From: DASPTT01 sp035623275
GTDB lineage: Bacteria; Actinomycetota; Acidimicrobiia; Acidimicrobiales; UBA8190
NCBI GenBank assembly: GCA_035623275.1
Contig: DASPTT010000046.1
Coordinates: forward strand, 1-32,222
Direction of reading: 5' to 3'
Length of the DNA stretch: 32,222 nucleotides
Position numbers and translations under genes: made by a program. Shown in pieces: positions 8,412-16,250 of the stretch. The notes under the pieces are model-generated. The model was given only the letters and a program-made list of their open reading frames with translations, ran no database searches and was not told where the DNA came from. The first letter of the stretch is position 1. Each line of letters starts with the position of its first letter.

Positions 8412-9433
8412 GGGGCGCCGGGTCGGCAACGCCCCGCCGCCGGGTGACCACGCGCGCGGCGGTGGCGGTCGGCACGCTCGGCCTGCTCGGCGCGCTCTTC
8501 GGCGGGTGCGTGGGCGGCGGGGCCGCGACCCTGCAGGCGACCGCGACCTTCTCGGACGTCTCGGACCTGGCCGTGGGCGCGCCCGTGCAGCTGGCCGACA
8601 TCACCGTGGGCTCCGTCAAGTCCATCGCGCTGGCGCCCGACGGCACGGCCGCCACCGTCACCATGACCGTCCAGCGCAGCGCGGACGTCCCCGCCGCGGT
8701 GACGGCCCAGCTGCGCCAGACGACCATCCTCGGCGAGCACTACATCGACCTGATCCCGTCCTCCACGGGCGGCGCCCCCCTGACCGACGGTGCCGTGATC
8801 AGCAAGGCCGAGGTCGTCCCCGGGATCCAGCAGCTGGTGTCGGCCGGGGCCGAGGTCTTCGGCGCGGTCAACGCCGCGCAGGTCGCCCAGATCGTCGACA
8901 ACGGCGCACAGGGCTTCGGCGGCCAGTCGGGCGCACTGCGCCAGCTGCTCGACGACTTCGGCACGGTGATGCAGGGTTACGCATCGCGCTCGGGCGAGAT
9001 CCAGTCGATCGTGAACCAGGTGGACCAGCTGTCGTCGTCGCTCGCCCCCTCGGCCCAGTCCGACGCGCAGGCGGTGACGAACCTCGCCCAGACGACGTCG
9101 ATCCTGGCCCAGCAGGACGACCAGTTCGTGCGGCTGCTCCAGTCGCTGGACAACCTGGCGCAGCAGGGCAACGCGATCCTCCAGAGCGGCCTGGGCCAGA
9201 CCGAGGACCAGATCAACGCCCTCGCCGCCGTGGCCCAGCAGCTCGCCCTGCACCAGCAGGACCTGGCCGCCGCCATCGAGGCGCTGCCCGCGCACAACGC
9301 GGCCACCGCCGCCTTCACCGTCAACAACTACCTCCAGGTGCTCGATGACGTGATCGTCTGCGGCCTGCCGGGCGGGGGCTCGAGCAGCACCGACCCCACG
9401 GGGAGCTGCGATCCCAACGGGGGCGGCTCGTGA
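8408..9433 (+). CDS. mceE: MceE: Mce-family lipoprotein
   Basis: The protein has 341 residues. The N-terminus is basic (several Arg), followed by a Leu/Gly-rich hydrophobic core and a lipobox-like FGGC (Cys34). This is the lipoprotein position typical of MceE (LprK-type) proteins. The Mce domain spans about residues 42-115 (GAPVQLADITVGSVKSIAL; TILGEHYIDLIP). A Gln-rich helical region follows, and the protein ends soon after in a short Gly/Ser/Asp tail with two cysteines. The start is GTG overlapping the mceD stop, and the gene ends in GTGA with mceF. Confidence 0.91.
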   Translation: MRGAGSATPRRRVTTRAAVAVGTLGLLGALFGGCVGGGAATLQATATFSDVSDLAVGAPVQLADITVGSVKSIALAPDGTAATVTMTVQRSADVPAAVTAQLRQTTILGEHYIDLIPSSTGGAPLTDGAVISKAEVVPGIQQLVSAGAEVFGAVNAAQVAQIVDNGAQGFGGQSGALRQLLDDFGTVMQGYASRSGEIQSIVNQVDQLSSSLAPSAQSDAQAVTNLAQTTSILAQQDDQFVRLLQSLDNLAQQGNAILQSGLGQTEDQINALAAVAQQLALHQQDLAAAIEALPAHNAATAAFTVNNYLQVLDDVIVCGLPGGGSSSTDPTGSCDPNGGGS

Positions 9434-10809
9434 TCACCCGCCGGATCGTCGTCAACCTCATCGCCTTCGGGGTGATCTCCGCCGTGCTGATCGCCTACGG
9501 CTTCCTCGACCTGCTGGGGAACCCCCTGCGGCCCACGACCAGCGTGTCGACGGTGTTCCCGACGGCGGCCGGCCTCTCCCCGGGCTTCACGGTCACGCTC
9601 GACGGCGTCCCCGTCGGCTCGGTGAGCGGCGTATCGCTCGTCCCCGACGGCGCCAAGGTGACCATGACGATCGACCCCGGGCACCCGATCCCCAGCAACG
9701 TGCAGGCGCGGGTCGTGGTCGCCAACGCGCTGGGTGAGCAGGAGGTGGAGCTCGCGCCGCCGCCCGACACGCCCGACCCACCGCCCCTGCGCTCAGGCGC
9801 CGTCATCCCCGCCGCCGCGGACTCCACGCCGGCCGACGTGGGCACCGTGGTGGCCGAGTTCACGAAGCTGGTGGCCGCCATTCCGCCGGGGGACCTCAAC
9901 GCCGTGCTCCACGACCTGGCCACCGGGCTCGCCGGCCGCGGCCAGGACCTGCGCACCATCAACGAGTCGGGCCTGATCTTCAGCCAGGAGTTCCTCGCCT
10001 ACCAGCAGCAGTTCGAGTCGCTGCTCGACAACGCGCCTCCTGTCCTGGACACGGTGACCGCCAACGCGCAGAGCCTGCAACAGGGCCTGGCCAACACGGC
10101 GGTCCTGGTCGAGGCGCTGGCGCAGCACCGCGACGACCTGGTGAACCTCCTGGCGCAAGGGACGGTCACCGCGCAGCAGCTCGACCAGCTGGTGACGACG
10201 AACCAGCCCGACCTGGCGTGCATCGTCCACGACGTGGCCGACGTCAACCAGAACCTCGGCACGGGGGCGAACCTGGCCAACCTGGACACCACCCTGGCGA
10301 CCAACTGGGTGTTCTTCGGCGCCATCGACAAGGTGGCGCCCTCGGGCCCGGCCAAGGCCCTGACCGCCGGCGACACCGCCCGCAGCGACCAGGAGTGGTT
10401 GCGGACCCGCCTGCTGCTCCCGCCGGCCCAGCCCTCCGCCGACGCCTACACGCAGCCGACGACGCTGCCGCCCATCCTCCCCGGCGCGGCGTGCGACACC
10501 GAGTTCGGCCCCGGGGTCGGCCCGGCGCTGCAGGCCGGCTTCCACCCGGCAGGGCCCAACGCCACGGTGTCGTCACCCACGGCCAGCGAGGCCGACGTGC
10601 GCGGCGGCGGCCCGGTGGTGCCCTCGTCCGCACCCGCCGCGGCGCGCGCCCCCCTGCCGACCGGGTCCGGCGCCGCCCTGCCCGTGTTGGCCCTGCTCAT
10701 GGGCGTCGCCTGGTTGACCCTGCTGCGCCAGCGTCGCGACCGGGGCCGCTCGGCCCGGGCGCTGCCGGTTCGGGCGAGGTTCAAGGGCGACGGGGGTGAG
10801 CGCCGATGA
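9430..10809 (+). CDS. mceF: MceF: Mce-family protein with a C-terminal second membrane segment
   Basis: The protein has 459 residues. An N-terminal anchor (about residues 7-27) leads into the Mce domain (about 38-110; GFTVTLDGVPVGSVSGVSL; ANALGEQEVELAPP) and a helical domain to about residue 320. A proline-rich linker then leads to an unusual end: PLPTGSG, a hydrophobic segment (about 415-432) and an Arg-rich tail (RQRRDRGRSAR). This resembles a cell-wall sorting signal but lacks the full five-residue LPXTG. It may simply be a second membrane helix. The start is GTG overlapping the mceE stop; the last bases overlap the Mce-associated gene (ATGA). Confidence 0.9.
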   Translation: MITRRIVVNLIAFGVISAVLIAYGFLDLLGNPLRPTTSVSTVFPTAAGLSPGFTVTLDGVPVGSVSGVSLVPDGAKVTMTIDPGHPIPSNVQARVVVANALGEQEVELAPPPDTPDPPPLRSGAVIPAAADSTPADVGTVVAEFTKLVAAIPPGDLNAVLHDLATGLAGRGQDLRTINESGLIFSQEFLAYQQQFESLLDNAPPVLDTVTANAQSLQQGLANTAVLVEALAQHRDDLVNLLAQGTVTAQQLDQLVTTNQPDLACIVHDVADVNQNLGTGANLANLDTTLATNWVFFGAIDKVAPSGPAKALTAGDTARSDQEWLRTRLLLPPAQPSADAYTQPTTLPPILPGAACDTEFGPGVGPALQAGFHPAGPNATVSSPTASEADVRGGGPVVPSSAPAAARAPLPTGSGAALPVLALLMGVAWLTLLRQRRDRGRSARALPVRARFKGDGGERR

Positions 10810-11540
10810 CTGACGACATGGACGCAGTTGAGGAGACGGGCGTGGCCGTCGTCGGCGGCGCAGCGCGCCCGAGCCCGGTGGGGCCCGGGGCGCGCGCCCG
10901 AGGCAAGGCCCGCACCGTCACGCACGAGCCCGGCGCGCACCAGCCCGGCGCGGTGGCCAACGAGGTCCCGGTGACGGCGAGCACCCGTGGGACCGCTCGG
11001 CCCCGGACGGGTCGGTCGGCGCCGATGTGGGTGGCCGTGACCCTCGGAACCGTGTCGGTGGTGACCGTGGTGATGGCGCTCGTCTTCGGGCTGTCGTGGT
11101 CGAACCTCCAGAGCCAGCAGGACGCGGCCAACGACGCCAAGTCGGCTGCGTCGTCGTTCCTGCTGGCGCTCACCAACTTCCGGCCGAACACGGTCGACAG
11201 CGACTTCTCGAGCATCCTGAACATGGCCACCGGCGACTTCGCCAAGCAGGCCCAGTCGTTCTTCGGCTCCAACATCCGTCAGGCGCTGGAGCAGGCCCGA
11301 GCCGAGTCGGACGGGCAGATCCGCAACATCTACGTCCAGAAGGTCGACGGGAACCAAGCCGTGGTCTACGGCGTGGTCGACCAGACCTATGCCAACGCCA
11401 CGGCGGCGGCGCCGGCCACCGACGTGCTGCGCGTCGAGGTGGACCTGACCCACACCACTCAGGGCTGGAGGATCTCCACCGTCTCGGTGCTCACGGGCCC
11501 GACCGTCCCCGGGGCCACCTCGTCGACGCCGGGAGGCTGA
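10806..11540 (+). CDS. Mce-associated membrane protein (Mas)
   Basis: The protein has 244 residues. A long hydrophilic, presumably cytoplasmic N-terminus (1-72, rich in Ala/Gly/Pro/Arg) precedes one membrane helix (about 74-97) and an external domain of about 145 residues. The fold there looks like the SnoaL/VirB8-like domain of Mce-associated proteins: a helix after SQQDAANDAKSAASSFLLAL, then FRPNTVDSDFSSILNMATGDF and strands. Mas proteins typically close mce operons and are reported to stabilise the Mce complex. The start overlaps the mceF stop. Its 3' end overlaps the convergent nuclease gene by 82 bases. No separate regulator is encoded with the operon. Confidence 0.86.
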   Translation: MTDDMDAVEETGVAVVGGAARPSPVGPGARARGKARTVTHEPGAHQPGAVANEVPVTASTRGTARPRTGRSAPMWVAVTLGTVSVVTVVMALVFGLSWSNLQSQQDAANDAKSAASSFLLALTNFRPNTVDSDFSSILNMATGDFAKQAQSFFGSNIRQALEQARAESDGQIRNIYVQKVDGNQAVVYGVVDQTYANATAAAPATDVLRVEVDLTHTTQGWRISTVSVLTGPTVPGATSSTPGG

Positions 11541-12331
11541 GCCCGCGGCGCCACCGGCGGGGTCCCCCCGAAGGCGGGGCACAGCGCCTGGAACGCGCAC
11601 CAGGCGCACAGCGCCGAGGGCTTGGGCCGGAAGTCCTCGGCCGCACATGCCCGCTCGATGGCGCTCCACACCGCTTCGGCCCGCCGGCGCGACCCGCGCA
11701 ACGACTGCTCGGTGGGCGCGGCTTCGATCGCCACCGGCTCGCGGAGGTAGAGCAGCCGGACGCGCGCCGGGCGCCGCCCGAGCACCGCCTCGCACAGCAG
11801 CGCGTAGAACTGGACGCCCCCCAGGCGAGCCCGCTCGTCGCGCTCGCTCGGGACCTTGCCCGTCTTGTAGTCGACGACGACGAGCTCGCCGTCCTCGCCG
11901 CGGTCGAGCCGGTCGATGATCCCCCGCAGGCGCGGCCCGCCGACGGCGGCCTCGAGCGTGAGCTCCACGCCGACGGCGTCCACCGCGTCGGGGTCCTCGA
12001 GGCGCAGGTAGTTGTCGACAAGCCGGCGCGCGTCGTCGAGGAAGGCGGCGCGCTCGTCGGCGCCGAGGCCCAGCGCGGTGAACTCCTCGTCGTCGCCCAT
12101 GGCGGCCCAGGCCGCGTCGAGCGCGCCGTGCGCGGCCTGGGCCGAGCGTTCGCCCCGCGGGTGCTCCCAGAACAGGCGCTCGAGGGCGCTGTGCACCAGC
12201 GTGCCCTTGACCGTGGCGGGCGAGGGGGGCTCGGGCAGCCGGTCGATGGCGCTGAGACGGAAGGCCAGCGCACAGTCGGTGAACGACGAGACCTTGGAGG
12301 GGGAGAGGGAGCGGGGGAGGGGCAATGCCAT
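11459..12331 (-). CDS. RecB-family PD-(D/E)XK exonuclease domain protein with Fe-S cysteines
   Basis: This 290-residue protein is a stand-alone nuclease domain of the RecB/AddB/Cas4 type (PDDEXK_1). Visible motifs are GTLVHSAL (His47), GIID (Asp140), VVDYKTGK with Asp154 and Lys156, and QFY (Gln174). Four cysteines (Cys20, Cys242, Cys245, Cys251) have the spacing that ligates a 4Fe-4S cluster in AddB-type nucleases. No helicase motifs and no cas genes lie nearby. The ATG at 12329-12331 gives a natural N-terminus (SLSPSKVSSFTDC) common in this family. The stop lies inside the end of the convergent Mas gene. The likely role is DNA repair or end processing; the partner is unknown. Confidence 0.88.
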   Translation of the reverse strand: MALPLPRSLSPSKVSSFTDCALAFRLSAIDRLPEPPSPATVKGTLVHSALERLFWEHPRGERSAQAAHGALDAAWAAMGDDEEFTALGLGADERAAFLDDARRLVDNYLRLEDPDAVDAVGVELTLEAAVGGPRLRGIIDRLDRGEDGELVVVDYKTGKVPSERDERARLGGVQFYALLCEAVLGRRPARVRLLYLREPVAIEAAPTEQSLRGSRRRAEAVWSAIERACAAEDFRPKPSALCAWCAFQALCPAFGGTPPVAPRAQPPGVDEVAPGTVGPVSTETVEILQP

Positions 12332-12502
12332 CGTCGGCAGCCTAGGGGGAGGGTGTCGCGCCGGTCGCGACCAGCGACGACGCCAGCGGCGGCCGGGGGC
12401 GGGCTCCTTGGTCCACGGCCCGACGCTAGCCAACGCCACCCGGGGCAGACCGGGACCTCCGACCCTGGGCGCTCGGGGCGGCGCGGGCGACCATGAGAAT
12501 CG

Positions 12503-12961
12503 ATGTGGATCGACGCACGGGGCTCGCGAGTGCTCGAGCGGCCGGAATGCCTCCGGTTGCTCGCCCTGGGGGCGTCGCGTGGCGAGGGCGTGGGCCGCGT
12601 GGGGTTCGCGCTCGACGGCGTGCCCATCATCCTGCCGGTGAACTACGGCATGCTCGATGGAGACGTGGTGGTCCGCACCGGCGAGGGCCTCAAGCTGCTC
12701 TCCGCCGTCGAACGCGCCATCGTCGCCTTCGAGGTGGACACGCTCGACGTCGAGCACGGGGTGGCATGGAGCGTGCTGGTGCGCGGGCTGTGCCTCGAGA
12801 TCACCGACGCCGCCGAGGTGGCGGCGGCCCGCCGGGCCACACCGGCGCCGCTGGTCGCCGAACCGGGCGACCGCTTCCTTCGCATCCGAACCGGGGTGCT
12901 GACCGGCCGCCGGTTCCCCCTGATCCCCGGGGAGCACGCGCCGGTCCCGTCACCCGCCTGA
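12503..12961 (+). CDS. Pyridoxamine 5'-phosphate oxidase-family (flavin-nucleotide-binding) protein
   Basis: The protein has 152 residues. The pattern RVGFALDGVPIILPVNYGMLDG, then VVVRTGEGLKLLSA and VAFEVDTLD, is that of small split-beta-barrel proteins binding FMN or F420 (Pyridox_ox_2-like). These are often annotated as putative nitroreductases or general oxidoreductases. The substrate is unknown. The ATG at 12503 has only a poor Shine-Dalgarno; an overlapping ATG at 12493 is in another frame. The 171 bases upstream are shared with the divergent nuclease gene and may hold promoters for both. They include the small inverted repeat GTCGCG/CGCGAC at 12355-12371. Confidence 0.84.
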   Translation: MWIDARGSRVLERPECLRLLALGASRGEGVGRVGFALDGVPIILPVNYGMLDGDVVVRTGEGLKLLSAVERAIVAFEVDTLDVEHGVAWSVLVRGLCLEITDAAEVAAARRATPAPLVAEPGDRFLRIRTGVLTGRRFPLIPGEHAPVPSPA

Positions 12962-12998
12962 GCCTGCCGACGCACCGCCGACGTGCTGGAATCGGGCC

Positions 12999-13511
12999 GT
13001 GACCGACGACGCCGGCACGCCCCTCGCATCCCGACCGTTCATGCCCGGCTACGGCATCGCCGGGCCCGACGAAGGCTCCGGCCTGCTCCCGTGGACGTGG
13101 GCCGAGCAACGGCTGACGATGTCGCACGACTACTGGGTGGCCACCGTGTGGCCCGACGGCCGGCCTCATGTCACGCCGGTCTGGGGCGTGTGGGCCGACG
13201 TGGCGTTCTGGTTCAGCTCCAGCTCAGGCTCCCGCAAGGCGCGCAACCTCGGGCGCGAGGCACGGGCGACGGCCGCCACCGACGACGCGCTGCACCCGGT
13301 GATGGTCGACGGGACGGTGACGCGGGTCGTCGCGCCGGAGCGCGTCGCGTGGTTCGCGGACCTGGTCAACGACAAGTACACGACGAGCTACCCGGTGGAG
13401 TTCTTCACCGCCAACGCTTGCTTCCGGCTCGCCCCGCGGTCGGTCGTGGGCCTCGACACCGACGACTTCGAGGGCTCGCCCACCCGCTGGACGTTCCCCG
13501 GGGAGGGATGA
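12999..13511 (+). CDS. Pyridoxamine 5'-phosphate oxidase-family (PPOX, FMN/F420-type) protein
   Basis: The protein has 170 residues and is a second split-barrel protein directly after the first. The segment YWVATVWPDGRPHVTPVWGVW followed by FSSSSGSRKARNLGR is typical of PPOX proteins that bind FMN or the deazaflavin F420. In actinobacteria many of these act on small aromatic or tetrapyrrole compounds, but the substrate here cannot be read off. The start is GTG at 12999, 37 bases after the previous stop. The gene ends in an ATGA overlap with the next gene, so these small genes probably form one operon. Confidence 0.86.
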   Translation: MTDDAGTPLASRPFMPGYGIAGPDEGSGLLPWTWAEQRLTMSHDYWVATVWPDGRPHVTPVWGVWADVAFWFSSSSGSRKARNLGREARATAATDDALHPVMVDGTVTRVVAPERVAWFADLVNDKYTTSYPVEFFTANACFRLAPRSVVGLDTDDFEGSPTRWTFPGEG

Positions 13512-13900
13512 ACGTGGACTGGCAGGCATGGGCAGCCACCACGCAGGTGGCGCTGGCGGTGGGATCGGAGCGGCGGTTCCGGGACCTCTTCGCTCCCGGC
13601 GGGACCTTCAGCGACCCGGTCACACCGGCCACCACCGACATCGAGTCGATCGAGCAGGTGACCGAGTCCGCGTTCCCCGACTGGCGACAGGAGATCACGA
13701 GCATCCGCGGTGACGGGACGAGCTGCGCCTTCGAATGGGTGGGACGGGGCACGCTCGGTGGCACCACGCCGATCCGCATCGAGGGGTGCACGGTGGTGGC
13801 CGTCGACGACGCGGGGCGGGTCACCGCGTGGCGCGACTACTTCGACCTGCAGGCCGTCGAGCGACAGGCGCGGGCCGCGTCGGAGGACCCGACGGAGTGA
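13508..13900 (+). CDS. NTF2-like (SnoaL/limonene-epoxide-hydrolase-type) protein
   Basis: This 130-residue protein has the NTF2-like cone fold pattern: an N-terminal helix with WQAWAATTQVALAVGSE, then LFAPGGTFSDPVTP. The following strands include CAFEWVGRGTLGG and the C-terminal VTAWRDYFDLQAV, which is typical of SnoaL-like cyclases, isomerases and polyketide-associated proteins. Specific function is not evident. GGAGGGATG at the start supplies a ribosome binding site inside the previous gene, and the ATG overlaps that gene's stop. Translational coupling with the PPOX gene suggests that the two act on the same compound, which is inference. Confidence 0.8.
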   Translation: MNVDWQAWAATTQVALAVGSERRFRDLFAPGGTFSDPVTPATTDIESIEQVTESAFPDWRQEITSIRGDGTSCAFEWVGRGTLGGTTPIRIEGCTVVAVDDAGRVTAWRDYFDLQAVERQARAASEDPTE

Positions 13901-13979
13901 CGCGGGGCCCGGGGCCCGCCACCGGCCCCGGTCGGTGCCCAGGTGCAAGCTGCGCGGCCCGCCGGGCGTCTATGGGCCC

Positions 13980-15002
13980 ATGACGTCCATCACCGAGGTC
14001 CCGGTCCCAGCCGACGCCCCCACCTGCCCACCCGAGGATCCTCGGACGACCACGCGGCGCGCCCGGCGCGTCGTCGCCCTCCTCGGCGCGGGCGCGGTGG
14101 TGCTCGCCGCGCTGGCCGCGGCGCTGTGGACCCCGGCCGGGTCCGGAACGGGCCCCGGGGCGCGACAACCCGTGGCCGGAGGCGGGACGAGCCCGGCGAT
14201 ACCCGGTCTCCCCTCGGGCCCTGGGACCGGCGCCGGCACCGGCGGCGCCTCGGGATCGCCGGCCGCCTCGGGATCGCCGGCCGCGGCGAGCGGGCCCGAC
14301 GGGGGCGGGACGTCGACCGACACGGTGCCCTCGGCCGTCGACCAGACGCGGGTCGTGAAGACCGGCCAGGTCGAGGTGGCCGTGGGGGTGGGCCGGGTGC
14401 AGTGGGCCATGACGCGCCTGGGCGTGCTGGCACAGTCCCAGGGGGGCTTCGTCTCCGACTCGTCGATCACGGCGGGCCCGGGTGCCCCGTCGGGCACGAT
14501 CACGTTGCGCGTCCCGGCCGTGACCTTCGACGTGGTGGTCGACGACGTGCGCGGTCTGGGCCGCATTCAGCAGCTGTCGACCTCCGGGCAGGACGTCACC
14601 GCGCAGTACGTCGACCTCCAGGCCCGGATCACGGCCGCCCAGCAGTCGCAGCAGCGATACCTGCAGATCCTCGGCCAGGCCGGCACGGTGGGCGACATCC
14701 TGGCGGTGCAGCAGCAGATCGACGCGGTCGACAGCCAGCTCGAACAGCTCGAGGGGCAGCAGCGGCTGCTCGACGACCAGACCACCTACGGCACCTTGGC
14801 TGTCTCCGTGACCCAGACCGCCGCGGCGTCCGGCGTGCCCTCGCCGTGGGCGACCGCCTGGCACGACGCCTGGCACAGTGTGGGCGCCGGCCTCCAGGCG
14901 CTCGTACGGGCATCGGGGGTCCTGCTCCTCGTGGCGGCCGCCGTCGCATGCGGATGGGGGATCCGCCGCGTCCTGCGCGGCCGGCGCGCATCGGTCGCCT
15001 AG
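13980..15002 (+). CDS. DUF4349-type membrane protein with coiled coil
   Basis: The protein has 340 residues. An N-terminal membrane helix (about 31-48) precedes a Gly/Ser/Pro-rich linker (about 50-115). The conserved DUF4349 region follows (about 118-300): the start VVKTGQVEVAVG, then GGFVSDSSITAG, ITLRVPAVTFDVVVDDVRGLG, and a coiled coil beginning with YVDLQARITAAQQSQQRY. A second membrane helix lies near the end (about 310-330), with a basic tail. Proteins of this type are anchored surface proteins of unknown function. The ATG at 13980 has a weak ribosome binding site. The preceding gap of 79 bases is GC-rich, with palindromic GGGCCC runs. Confidence 0.82.
   Translation: MTSITEVPVPADAPTCPPEDPRTTTRRARRVVALLGAGAVVLAALAAALWTPAGSGTGPGARQPVAGGGTSPAIPGLPSGPGTGAGTGGASGSPAASGSPAAASGPDGGGTSTDTVPSAVDQTRVVKTGQVEVAVGVGRVQWAMTRLGVLAQSQGGFVSDSSITAGPGAPSGTITLRVPAVTFDVVVDDVRGLGRIQQLSTSGQDVTAQYVDLQARITAAQQSQQRYLQILGQAGTVGDILAVQQQIDAVDSQLEQLEGQQRLLDDQTTYGTLAVSVTQTAAASGVPSPWATAWHDAWHSVGAGLQALVRASGVLLLVAAAVACGWGIRRVLRGRRASVA
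14247..14282 (+). repeat. 18-bp perfect tandem repeat in the DUF4349 linker
   Basis: GCCTCGGGATCGCCGGCC occurs at 14247-14264 and again at 14265-14282. It encodes the repeated linker peptide SGSPAA. Confidence 0.88.
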
Positions 15003-15047
15003 GCGCGGCGCAGGCACACGGACCGCGCACGGCGATACGGTGGCCAG

Positions 15048-16250
15048 ATGGCCCCGTCCGATCCGTCGACCGCGGCCGTCGCCTTCCCCGAGGGCTTCCT
15101 GTGGGGCGCGGCGACGGCGGCGCACCAGATCGAGGGCGGCAACGTCAACAACGACTGGTGGGCGTGGGAGCACGACCCCGAGTCCGGGTGTGCCGCCTCG
15201 AGCGGCGACGCCTGCGACTCGCTGCACCGCTGGCCCGAGGACGTCGACCTCGTCGCCGGGCTCGGCCTCGGTGCGTACCGGTTCTCCCTCGAGTGGAGCC
15301 GGATCGAGCCCGCCGAGGGCGAGTTCTCCCTCGCCGCCCTGGATCACTACCGGCGGATGTGCGTTCGCTGCCTCGACCACGGGGTCGCACCCGTGGTCAC
15401 GTTCCACCACTTCACCACGCCGACCTGGCTCGCCGCCCGGGGCGCCTGGGAGGCGGCGGACGCGCCCGACACCTTCGCACGCTTCGTCGCCCGGGCCGGT
15501 GCCCACCTGGGCGACGTGGTGGCACGGGCGTGCACGATCAACGAGCCCAACGTCATCGGCGTGATGGGCTACACCATCGGTGACTTCCCGCCGGGCGTCA
15601 AAGGCGACCTCATGCGCCACCTGGCCGTCAACGAGACGATGGTGAAGGCGCATCGGCTCGCGGTCGACGCGCTGCGGGCCGGGCCCGGCGACTTCCCCGT
15701 GGGGCTGACGCTGTCGATGGCGGAGCTGGTCGCCGAGCCCGGCGGCGAGACGGTGCGGGACGCCGCCGAGGACATCCTGGAGGACACGTTCCTGCGGGCC
15801 ACCGGCGGGGACGACTTCGTCGGCGTGCAGGCGTACACCCGCATGCACTTCGGCCCCGACGGTCAGGCGCCGGACGACCCGGCCGTGGCGCAGACGCAGA
15901 TGGGCTACGAGAACTGGCCCGCCGCCGTCGAACACTGCGTCCGCCGGGCCGCCGCGGTCACCGGCATCCCCGTGCTCGTCACCGAGAGCGGGATCGGTAC
16001 CGAGGACGACGCCGAGCGCATCGCCTACATGGACGCCGCCCTGCGCGGCGTGCGCCGGTGCCTGGACGACGGCGTCGACGTCCGCGGGTACTTCGCCTGG
16101 AGCCTGCTCGACAACTTCGAGTGGGCGCACGGGTACGGGCCGAAGTTCGGGCTCTGCGCGGTCGACCCGGTCACCTTCGACCGGCTCCCCAAGCCGAGCG
16201 CGTCGTGGTTCGGCACCGTGGCCCGCTCCAACGCCCTGCCGGCGCGATGA
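15048..16250 (+). CDS. Glycoside hydrolase family 1 (beta-glucosidase-like)
   Basis: The protein has 400 residues. The N-terminal GH1 signature FPEGFLWGAATAAHQIEGG is present. The acid/base motif is CTINEPN with Glu166, and the nucleophile motif is VLVTESGIG with Glu313. The C-terminal FAWSLLDNFEW is the aglycone-side Trp/Glu motif of GH1. It has no signal peptide, so it acts in the cytoplasm on an imported glycoside. At 400 residues it is somewhat shorter than the usual 440-480. It opens the carbohydrate cluster and overlaps the ThuA-like gene by four bases (ATGA). Specificity (glucoside, galactoside or phospho-glycoside) cannot be assigned. Confidence 0.93.
   Translation: MAPSDPSTAAVAFPEGFLWGAATAAHQIEGGNVNNDWWAWEHDPESGCAASSGDACDSLHRWPEDVDLVAGLGLGAYRFSLEWSRIEPAEGEFSLAALDHYRRMCVRCLDHGVAPVVTFHHFTTPTWLAARGAWEAADAPDTFARFVARAGAHLGDVVARACTINEPNVIGVMGYTIGDFPPGVKGDLMRHLAVNETMVKAHRLAVDALRAGPGDFPVGLTLSMAELVAEPGGETVRDAAEDILEDTFLRATGGDDFVGVQAYTRMHFGPDGQAPDDPAVAQTQMGYENWPAAVEHCVRRAAAVTGIPVLVTESGIGTEDDAERIAYMDAALRGVRRCLDDGVDVRGYFAWSLLDNFEWAHGYGPKFGLCAVDPVTFDRLPKPSASWFGTVARSNALPAR

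Noticed and set aside
6747..8429. Minus-strand open frame opposite mceD
   Set aside because: Same shadow-composition pattern; mceD has a lipobox, Mce domain and operon overlaps.
13821..16130. Very long open frame on the minus strand across the DUF4349 and GH1 genes
   Set aside because: Rich in Arg, Gly, Ala and His with no domain, and antisense to two well-supported genes. High GC depletes stop codons, so long antisense frames are expected.
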